The position numbers were made by a program, and so were the translations under genes. A stretch of DNA of 12,599 nt from Deltaproteobacteria bacterium. Lineage in GTDB: Bacteria; JAUYMQ01. The notes beneath the pieces are model-generated. The model was not told where the DNA came from and searched no databases. It was given only the letters and a program-made list of their open reading frames with translations. Below, piece after piece: positions 6,149 through 11,916 of the stretch. The stretch lies in contig JAUYMQ010000589.1 of NCBI GenBank assembly GCA_030698575.1, forward strand, positions 1 to 12,599, given 5' to 3'. Position 1 is the first letter of the stretch, and each line of letters opens with the position of its first letter.

Positions 6149-7084
6149 ATGCCTCAAACCGCCCAGGCCCAAGCGCCGCGCCTGATCGAGCTGATCGCCT
6201 GGCTGTCACAGAGCGACAGCCCGAAAACCATCACGTATAAGGCAGCGGCCAAGCAGCTCGGTGTTTCGGAGAAGATGCTGCGAGAAGACCTCGAGGTGCT
6301 GCTCGAGCTGACGGCCGAGCATAAAGACTGGCTCGCGAGTCTGCGCGTGGCGCTCGTGGCCGAGGAATTCACGGTGCTGAGCCGCGGCGCATTCCTCCGG
6401 CCGATCCACCTCACCGAAGAAGAAGGCCTCGCCCTGCTCCTCGGCCTCACCGGCGTGCGCGGCGGCAGCGCGGTCGCCGCCAAGTTCACGAACCACGGGC
6501 GAGGGAAGCGCTCGCCCGAATCGGTGGAGTCGGCCTTCGCCATCGGCGCCGCGCCGAGCGCCGAGCTCGATGGCCTCTTGGCCGTGGCGCGGCGGGCGCG
6601 CGACGAGAAGCGGAAACTCGAGATTCTCTACTGCGGCTCGGCGGGCGAGCCCTCTCGGCGCACGATTCACGTGCACCAGATCGTGGAGCACGCCGGCCGC
6701 TGGTACGTCATCGCCTGGTGTGAGACCTGCTGCGACATGCGTCACTTCCGCGCCGATCGGCTTCTCGAGGCTCGGCTGCTGGTCCAGGACTTCCGGCCGC
6801 AGGTGCTGTTTCGGCCCATCGGCAATCCACAGGAGCTGCTGCAGACCGACGAGACCGTCACTGCGCAGGTCGCGTTCAGCAAAAAGATCGCGCGCTGGCT
6901 CGAAGAGAAGTACCCGAATGGTCGGACGAGCCCTGATGGGCGGTACGTGGTGAAGTTTCAGGTCGCCGATCCCGCCTGGTTCGTGCGCGAGATCTTGCAG
7001 TACGGCGCGCAGGCTGAGGTATTGTCCCCGGACAGTTTCCGTGAGGCCGTGCGGAAGATGGTCAGCGTTGGTGAGGTGAATTGA
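6149..7084 (+). CDS. WYL-domain transcriptional regulator, second of pair
   Basis: A 311-aa protein starting directly after the stop of the first WYL gene (TGA-ATG). Residues 10-60 form a winged helix-turn-helix: LIELIAWLSQ, then ITYKAAAKQLGVSEKMLREDLEVLLEL. The WYL domain spans about 150-215, with LEILYCGSAGEPSRRTIHVHQIVEHAGRWYVIAWC (box W185-Y186) and FRADRLLEARLL. The C-terminal 90 residues match a WCX-like ligand-binding extension. Length and order are typical of PafC-like proteins. In the first WYL protein the box follows a PYGL element. Here that is replaced by HVHQIVEHAG, so the two are diverged paralogues rather than a fresh duplication. Its TGA overlaps the ATG of the downstream nuclease by one base, which argues for one transcript and coordinated output. 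Confidence 0.92.
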   Translation: MPQTAQAQAPRLIELIAWLSQSDSPKTITYKAAAKQLGVSEKMLREDLEVLLELTAEHKDWLASLRVALVAEEFTVLSRGAFLRPIHLTEEEGLALLLGLTGVRGGSAVAAKFTNHGRGKRSPESVESAFAIGAAPSAELDGLLAVARRARDEKRKLEILYCGSAGEPSRRTIHVHQIVEHAGRWYVIAWCETCCDMRHFRADRLLEARLLVQDFRPQVLFRPIGNPQELLQTDETVTAQVAFSKKIARWLEEKYPNGRTSPDGRYVVKFQVADPAWFVREILQYGAQAEVLSPDSFREAVRKMVSVGEVN

Positions 7085-8544
7085 TGACCCTCCGCCTCTC
7101 GAAATCCAAGTTCGTCGCCGGCACGCAGTGCCACAAGCTGCTCTGGTGGAAAGTCCACGACCCTGATGCTGAAGAGCTGCAACCCGACAAGGTGCTCCAG
7201 GACCGTTTCGATCAGGGAGCCCAGGTCGGCGAGCTCGCGCGTGGCCGCTTCCCTGGTGGAACGTTGATCGATCTGCCGTACTACGCGACTGACGAGCGGA
7301 TCAGACTCACCCAACAAGCCATCAAGGCCGGATCCCCGGCGATCTTCGAGGCGAGTTTTGTCGCCGATAACACCTACGTCGCCGTGGATATTCTCGCCCG
7401 CGAGCACGACGCCTTCCGTCTCATCGAAGTGAAATCGTCCTCGTCGCAGAAAGACGAGCACATCCTCGACGCCGCCGTCCAGGTGCACGTGGTCAAGCAG
7501 AGCGGTATCGACGTGCGTGCCGCGGAGATCATGCACCTCAGCAAGGAGTTCCGGCACCCCGATGAGGGCGACCTGTTCGCGCGTAGCGATGTGACCGAAA
7601 GCGCCTTCGGGCTGCTGCACACCATCCCGGGGGAGATCAAGGCGCAGCTCGCGATGCTCAGCGGGCCGCTCCCCGACGCGCCGATCGGCATGCACTGCCA
7701 CGAGCCGCGGGCCTGCCCGTTCATGGAGCGCTGCTGGCCGCAGTCGCGCGACCACATCATGCGGCTGTACAACGTCGGGCCCAAGCGCGGCTGCGACTAC
7801 ATGACGACCGGCGTCCACACGATTCCCGACATCCCGCCGACGCAGAAGCTGCCCGACGCCGCCAAGCGGCAGATCCGCGCGATGAAAGAGCAGCGGATCA
7901 TCGTCGAGGCCGGTCTCAAGAAAGCGCTGGAGCCGTTCAGCGGCCGCCTCGGCTTCCTCGACTTCGAGACCATCTCGCGCGCGGTCCCGGTCTGGCCGGG
8001 TATGGCCCCCTGGGAGCAGGCCGCGGCGCAATTCAGCTATCACGAAGCCCAGCCCGACGGGTCCTACACCCACGCCGCCTTTCTCGCCGAAGGCTCGCAT
8101 GACGCGCGTCCCGAGCTTGCCAAGGCGATGATCGCAGCCACCGCGGGCGCCGAGCGGGTCGTGACGTACACGGCGTTCGAGAAGACGCGCATCCGGGGGC
8201 TACAGAAGTGCGTGCCAGCGCTCGAGACTGAGCTGAAGCAGCTCGAGGGCAAGCTCATCGACCTGCATCCCATTATGCGGGACTACGTATACCACCCCGA
8301 CTTCCTGGGGAGCTTCAGCCTGAAGTACGTCCTCACGCCGATGGTGCCGGAGCTGACGTACAGCGACCTCGTCATCGTGGACGGCCTGGTCGCGAGCGTC
8401 GAAATCGCCCGGCTGCTGTTCGTGGCTCAGAAGATCTCGCCGGAAGAGAGGGATCGTGTGAGGCAGGATCTGTTGAACTACTGCGAGCGGGATACGTGGG
8501 CGATGGTGAAGCTGTTGGAGCGGCTGCGGGAGTTGGCCAACTAG
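7084..8544 (+). CDS. DUF2779/TM0106-type nuclease: Cas4-like PD-(D/E)XK plus DEDD exonuclease fusion
   Basis: A 486-aa protein from ATG 7084, which overlaps the preceding stop codon by one base. The N-terminal half is a RecB/Cas4-type nuclease: start RLSKSKFVAGTQCHKLLWW, active-site D102 in VAVDILARE and E115-V-K117 in RLIEVKSS. Four cysteines, C16, C205, C211 and C217 (CHEPRACPFMERCW), are spaced as the Fe-S cluster ligands of Cas4/AddB-like enzymes. The C-terminal half is an RNase H-fold 3'-5' exonuclease: D293-F-E295 in GFLDFETISR, a middle Asp in LIDLHPIMRDY (D393) and D470 in NYCERDTWAM. Both active sites look intact. The family is widespread but poorly characterised and is presumed to act in DNA repair or defence. 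Placement after two WYL regulators suggests damage- or phage-inducible expression. A strong terminator begins 12 bases after the stop. Confidence 0.92.
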   Translation: MTLRLSKSKFVAGTQCHKLLWWKVHDPDAEELQPDKVLQDRFDQGAQVGELARGRFPGGTLIDLPYYATDERIRLTQQAIKAGSPAIFEASFVADNTYVAVDILAREHDAFRLIEVKSSSSQKDEHILDAAVQVHVVKQSGIDVRAAEIMHLSKEFRHPDEGDLFARSDVTESAFGLLHTIPGEIKAQLAMLSGPLPDAPIGMHCHEPRACPFMERCWPQSRDHIMRLYNVGPKRGCDYMTTGVHTIPDIPPTQKLPDAAKRQIRAMKEQRIIVEAGLKKALEPFSGRLGFLDFETISRAVPVWPGMAPWEQAAAQFSYHEAQPDGSYTHAAFLAEGSHDARPELAKAMIAATAGAERVVTYTAFEKTRIRGLQKCVPALETELKQLEGKLIDLHPIMRDYVYHPDFLGSFSLKYVLTPMVPELTYSDLVIVDGLVASVEIARLLFVAQKISPEERDRVRQDLLNYCERDTWAMVKLLERLRELAN

Positions 8545-8551
8545 GGTGGGG

Positions 8552-8632
8552 AAACACGAAAGCCGGAGAGCTTTGCTCCCCGGCTTTCGTTTTGGCGTAG
8601 CGAAACTGGCTACGCGGAGACCTGTCAAGTAT
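8552..8632. repeat. About 80-bp dispersed two-hairpin repeat, copy 2
   Basis: Direct copy of 3709-3788. The second hairpin is perfect: GCGTAGC (8595-8601) and GCTACGC (8609-8615) around GAAACTG, as in copy 1. Here the first hairpin serves as terminator of the nuclease operon. The last 20 bases differ from copy 1 exactly where copy 1 resembles the tRNA anticodon arm. Confidence 0.8.
8557..8593 (+). terminator. Rho-independent terminator of the WYL-nuclease operon
   Basis: CGAAAGCCGGAGAGC (8557-8571) and GCTCCCCGGCTTTCG (8575-8589) form a 15-bp stem with one A-C mismatch and a TTT loop, followed by TTTT (8590-8593). It starts 12 bases after the nuclease stop codon. Confidence 0.8.
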
Positions 8633-8686
8633 CGTCGCGGACTGGACCCTATCGGACGACGGCGGGAGCTATATCGTCAAGCTGCG

Positions 8687-9676
8687 ATGAAACTCTTCCT
8701 GAGCCTGTGGCTCCTCGCCGGGCAGCTGGCAGCCCAACATCTCGAAATCCGCTTCCTCAACGTCGGCCAGGGCGACGCTGCACTCATCCGCGAGAGCGGC
8801 AAGACCGCCCTGATCGACGCCGGCGGCAGCGGTACGGTCGTCTCCTATCTCAAAGCCTTCCGTCTCGACACGCTCGACGTCGTCGTCGCCAGCCACAACC
8901 ACGCCGACCACATCGGTGGGATGAGCACCGTCCTGAGCTCGGCGGTCGTTCGGTTCTATATGGATAACGGCGTACCGCACACCACCGCGACGTACGCTCG
9001 GACGATCCAAGCCGTCCGCGCGAGCGGCGCGCAGTACCTCAGCGCCACTAGCCGCACGATCACGCTCGGGGCAGCCAAGCTGCAGGTGCTCGAACCGCCA
9101 CCCGCGCACCGCGTACCGCGCACCCATAATAACAGCTCGGTGGGCATCCTCTTGGAGTACGGCCAGTTTCGCGCGCTCTTTACGGGTGATTCCGAGCGTG
9201 CCGAGCTCGGCTATTGGCTGAGTACGGGTACGATCGGCCGAGTGCATGTGCTGAAAGTGGCGCATCACGGGAGCTGGAACGGAACGAGCCGCGACTGGGT
9301 CGATGCCACCCGACCACAGGCCGCCGTCATCTCGGTAGGGCGCAACAGCTACGGGCACCCATCGCCACAAGTCGTGGCCCAGTGGCAGGCGGCCGGCGCG
9401 CGGGTGTACCGCACTGACCTCGACGGCAGCATCCTGATCCTCGCCAATACCGACGGCAGCTTTGTCGTCACGACCGATCAATCAGATCCCAGTGGCGTCG
9501 TGCAGCTCCGTCCGTTTGTCCAGGACACGAGCCCACGAGCCGGTGCCGCGGCGGCCCAGCCCGCACGCGCGTGCTGCCGCATCTGCACCCGCGGCAAAGC
9601 CTGCGGCAACTCCTGCATCAATCGCGCCTATCAGTGCCGCCGGCCGCCCGGCTGCGCCTGCGACGCCCAACCATGA
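8687..9676 (+). CDS. Secreted ComEC/Rec2-like metallo-beta-lactamase-fold hydrolase with Cys-rich tail
   Basis: A 329-aa protein from ATG 8687. Upstream in-frame codons run through the repeat element and are not coding. Residues 1-17 (MKLFLSLWLLAGQLAAQ) look like a short signal peptide. The MBL domain begins LEIRFLNVGQGDAALIRE, the hallmark of the ComEC C-terminal subfamily. Its metal motifs are H70-x-H72-x-D74-H75 (SHNHADHIGG), D168 in FTGDSE, HH193-194 in VAHHGS and H224 in YGHPS. From 294 a cysteine-rich tail reads ACCRICTRGKACGNSC to PPGCACD (eight Cys), a small conserved module found on secreted bacterial nucleases, probably metal-binding or disulfide-linked. The likely activity is extracytoplasmic nuclease or phosphodiesterase. 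There are no membrane helices, unlike full ComEC. The stop overlaps the DUF3006 start (ATGA). Confidence 0.9.
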   Translation: MKLFLSLWLLAGQLAAQHLEIRFLNVGQGDAALIRESGKTALIDAGGSGTVVSYLKAFRLDTLDVVVASHNHADHIGGMSTVLSSAVVRFYMDNGVPHTTATYARTIQAVRASGAQYLSATSRTITLGAAKLQVLEPPPAHRVPRTHNNSSVGILLEYGQFRALFTGDSERAELGYWLSTGTIGRVHVLKVAHHGSWNGTSRDWVDATRPQAAVISVGRNSYGHPSPQVVAQWQAAGARVYRTDLDGSILILANTDGSFVVTTDQSDPSGVVQLRPFVQDTSPRAGAAAAQPARACCRICTRGKACGNSCINRAYQCRRPPGCACDAQP

Positions 9677-9942
9677 TCACCGCCTTCTACGCCGTGGACC
9701 GCCTCGAGGGCAAGATCGCCGTGCTCGTCGCCGACGACGGCACGACCGTCGAGGTCGATCGCTCACGCGTGCCGGCACGCGTGCGCGAAGGGACGGTGCT
9801 TCGTGTGCCAGTTGCAGGGAGCGAGCCGGACTGGGCCGGCGCCGAGATCGATCAGAACGAGCAGCAGCGCCGGATGAAGCAGATGCGGTGGACGCTGGAC
9901 GAGATGAAGCGGACCGATCCGGGCGGAGGTATCGAGCTGTGA
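9673..9942 (+). CDS. DUF3006 family protein
   Basis: An 89-aa protein whose ATG overlaps the stop of the MBL gene in an ATGA arrangement. It begins MITAFYAVDRLEGKIAVLVADDGTTVEVDRSRVP, followed by VREGTVLRVPV. This is the beta-rich core of DUF3006: a DRxEGxxAVLxxDDG start and an xLPxxxxEGxVLxV centre. A charged helical tail (EQQRRMKQMRWTLDEMKR) follows. DUF3006 genes regularly sit beside ComEC-like MBL genes, so the pairing supports both calls. Their shared function is unknown. The protein has no signal peptide while its partner appears secreted, so direct contact in the mature state is uncertain. Confidence 0.8.
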   Translation: MITAFYAVDRLEGKIAVLVADDGTTVEVDRSRVPARVREGTVLRVPVAGSEPDWAGAEIDQNEQQRRMKQMRWTLDEMKRTDPGGGIEL

Positions 9943-9973
9943 GAACGTGGCCCGAGTAGGTTGACCCCGGGCA

Positions 9974-9990
9974 CGCGCTCTCGCCGAGCC
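9974..9990. repeat. Fragment of the REP-like family
   Basis: CGCGCTCTCGCCGAGCC is identical to 4113-4129. It lies in the 63-base gap between the convergent DUF3006 and cysteine-rich genes. The other arms of the palindrome are not evident. Confidence 0.5.
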
Positions 9991-10005
9991 TCGCAATCCT
10001 CGGTC

Positions 10006-11916
10006 CTAGTGCGTCACCACCCGATCGGGCTCGGAGGCAGCGCACGTGACGCAACGGCCGGACTCCGGCACGAAATGCTGAGCACAGGCGGTCTTGCCGC
10101 ACACGGAACAGGCGCTCACCTCGTCCGCTGCGAAGACCGCCTCCGGCTCTGCCACGCACGTCGCGCGGTGTTGTTCGCAGACCAGGCGGCCCGAACCGTC
10201 GGCCCGGCGCAAATGCCTGGAGCACTGAATCTGTTCGTCCACGGCGCACACGGCCTGGTGCGCGGTGCAGACCGATCGGCCGCAGCTCGCGCACTCCACC
10301 ACCTCGTCCACGCCCACGGGCTCGTTGGTGCCCCCTTCGCAATAGCGCAGACACGCCGAGCACAATCGTCGGCTCCCCTTGGGCGCGTCGGCCTTGCTCC
10401 GCTCCGCATGACGGTTGCAGACGATCCGGCCGCAACTGCCGCACGCTTCGAGACACGCGGTACACGCCGGATGCTCGCCCTCCCCGTCCGCGCAGACGCC
10501 TTCGTGCGCCGTGCAGTGCGCCATGCGGCACGACGAGCACACGCGCGCGTGCTGCTCGCAGGCGGGCTGATCGTCCACGCGGCAGTAGGCGATACCGTGA
10601 TCGGCGCAGAAGTCCGAGGCGCACACCGAGCAGCGGGCGGAGCACGCGTCACAGACGCAATGTCCGTCCCTTCGTTCCCCCTCTCCCGAAGGGAGAGGGG
10701 GAGAGGGGGTGAGGACGCAGACCACCAGCTCGGCCGGCGAACGGCCGCACTTCGGGCATGCGAGAATCCACGCCGCCGATCCAGCGATCGGCCGCTGCGC
10801 CGCAAACCGGGCGCGAAGCCCTCGCTTCGAGCGGATTTCCCACTCGACACGCTGCATCAGGACCTGCGCCTGGACGATCTGGAGCGGATGCACGATCGCC
10901 ATCACCTGATGGCGACGCATCTCCTCCGCCCGCCGCCGCTCGTGCAACGCGGTGATGGTGCGCACGTCGTCGGGATCGGTCTTGTCCGCCAGGACTGACG
11001 CGAAGTAGCGATCGAGCCGCTCCAGCTCCACGGCGACTCCCTGCTCCGCGCCCACCTGCCGCGCGGCCACCCGCTCGGCGCTCTGTTCTCGCAGATCGCT
11101 GAGCAGCAGCTGGAGCATTTCCGCGGGTGGGCGCGCGGGAACCGCAACGGCATCGGGAACGTCATCCGAATCGGCCGGCTTGCTGCGCCGCGCCTCCAGA
11201 TCTGCGAACTGCGCGGTCACCTGGTCGTCCGCGCGGGCGCCGGTGGCGAGATCGATGACGGCGCTCTCGATCACGGTTTCCTCGACCACCGCGCCGGCGC
11301 GCAGCACGACGCGCGCGAGCAGCCGCCCCACCGTATGCGTCGCCAGTTGGGATTTGCGGCGCCGGACAGTGGCGTCGCGGACGGGGACGGGCAGGTCGAG
11401 ATCGTGCGTCGTGCGTCGTACGTCGTGCGTGGTGCTCTTGGCTGACCCCCGGCGCCTGGCTGCCTTGGCTGACTTGGCTGACCCCGGGCGCAAGCCCGGG
11501 GTTTTCGGGAGGGTGATCATGCCGAGTGACAGCCGGCCCGCCCGGGTGCGGATGGCCTCGAGCAGGTGCCCTAGGAACGGGCTGCCGAGCACCGCCATTT
11601 CGGCGTCGGGATCGCGCTCCAGGGCCTCGAGCGACAGGGCCACGCGCACCGTCGCGCGCCCCGAGAAGTGCGCGCGCTCTGAGAGCGGCAGCTTCATGTC
11701 GTACAGATCGGCGCCGCGCGGCATCAGCTTCACTTTGGCGAGCTTGCAGTACCGCTCCAACAGCGGCCAGATACGCGCGTCGGTCTTCACCTCCTGGACG
11801 GTTTTGCGCGCCCGTTTGGTCCTCACCCCCTGACCCGCTCGGCCTTGGGTCCTCACCCCCTTTCCCCCTCTCCCTCCGGGAGAGGGGGGACGATGGACCT
11901 TGCGTCGGGCCGTCAC
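10006..11916 (-). CDS. Large cysteine-rich, probably zinc-binding partner of the SNF2 helicase
   Basis: A 636-aa protein starting at GTG 11916, whose GTGA overlaps the helicase stop; no earlier start is plausible. Residues 1-36 are largely encoded by a palindromic repeat. Residues 40-380 are a soluble alpha/beta and helical region with no family I recognise, including SLEALERDPDAEMAVLGSPFLGHLLEA (about 95-121) and a long charged helical stretch 262-370. From 387 the protein is a string of CxxC and CxxH units: CPKC at 387, CDAC, CSVC, CADH, CSSC, CTAH, CTAC, CGSC, CNRH, CSAC, CASC, CTAH, CEQH, CSVC, CAQH and CVTC. This gives about forty Cys/His ligands in tandem treble-clef or B-box-like folds. 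Residues 400-420 come from a second in-frame repeat and about 138-176 from a low-complexity insert. Stop/start coupling to a SNF2 helicase suggests a nucleic-acid-binding adaptor. Function is otherwise unknown. Confidence 0.8.
   Translation of the reverse strand: MTARRKVHRPPSPGGRGGKGVRTQGRAGQGVRTKRARKTVQEVKTDARIWPLLERYCKLAKVKLMPRGADLYDMKLPLSERAHFSGRATVRVALSLEALERDPDAEMAVLGSPFLGHLLEAIRTRAGRLSLGMITLPKTPGLRPGSAKSAKAARRRGSAKSTTHDVRRTTHDLDLPVPVRDATVRRRKSQLATHTVGRLLARVVLRAGAVVEETVIESAVIDLATGARADDQVTAQFADLEARRSKPADSDDVPDAVAVPARPPAEMLQLLLSDLREQSAERVAARQVGAEQGVAVELERLDRYFASVLADKTDPDDVRTITALHERRRAEEMRRHQVMAIVHPLQIVQAQVLMQRVEWEIRSKRGLRARFAAQRPIAGSAAWILACPKCGRSPAELVVCVLTPSPPLPSGEGERRDGHCVCDACSARCSVCASDFCADHGIAYCRVDDQPACEQHARVCSSCRMAHCTAHEGVCADGEGEHPACTACLEACGSCGRIVCNRHAERSKADAPKGSRRLCSACLRYCEGGTNEPVGVDEVVECASCGRSVCTAHQAVCAVDEQIQCSRHLRRADGSGRLVCEQHRATCVAEPEAVFAADEVSACSVCGKTACAQHFVPESGRCVTCAASEPDRVVTH
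10677..10716. repeat. Palindromic repeat inserted in frame in the cysteine-rich gene, central copy
   Basis: CCCCCTCTCCC (10677-10687) and GGGAGAGGGGG (10691-10701) form a perfect 11-bp stem around GAA, with GAGGGGGTGAGGAC following. On the coding (minus) strand it reads VLTPSPPLPSGEGER, placed between two cysteine motifs without breaking the frame. Confidence 0.85.
11400..11505. repeat. Low-complexity and palindromic insert within the cysteine-rich gene
   Basis: It has two parts. Tandem CGTCGTGC-like units (about 11403-11430) are read on the minus strand as STTHDVRRTTHDLD. TTGGCTGAC units follow (from about 11438), ending in the perfect hairpin ACCCCGGGC (11481-11489), GCAA, GCCCGGGGT (11494-11502) and a T run. 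It encodes the Lys/Arg/Ser-rich stretch at residues 138-176, which separates otherwise ordinary protein sequence. Confidence 0.6.
11818..11889. repeat. Palindromic repeat at the 5' end of the cysteine-rich gene, with partial tandem copy
   Basis: Inverted relative to the copies at 5351 and 10677: GGGTCCTCACCCCCT (11847-11861), then CCCCCTCTCCC (11864-11874) and GGGAGAGGGGG (11878-11888). A truncated second copy of the tail, GGTCCTCACCCCCT, starts at 11818, about 30 bases before. Read on the minus strand they give RPPSPGGRGGKGVRTQ and GQGVRTKR just after the start codon. Confidence 0.85.

Noticed and set aside
6958-8100. 380-codon open frame on the minus strand, antisense to the second WYL and DUF2779 genes
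   Set aside because: Its product is an Asp/Arg/Val-rich mirror of a well-supported nuclease gene with intact motifs on the + strand. It is an antisense shadow of GC-rich coding DNA.
7084-8544. CRISPR-Cas locus, suggested by the Cas4-like nuclease
   Set aside because: There is no repeat-spacer array and no other cas gene. The two-domain architecture is DUF2779, not stand-alone Cas4.
8546-8686. Earlier start for the MBL protein at 8546
   Set aside because: These codons run through the terminator and dispersed repeat. The signal peptide begins at ATG 8687.
9677-10998. Long frames on both strands opposite or overlapping the cysteine-rich gene
   Set aside because: They are Arg-, Ala- and Gly-rich, without motifs, while the minus-strand frame shows regularly spaced CxxC/CxxH units that chance would not give.
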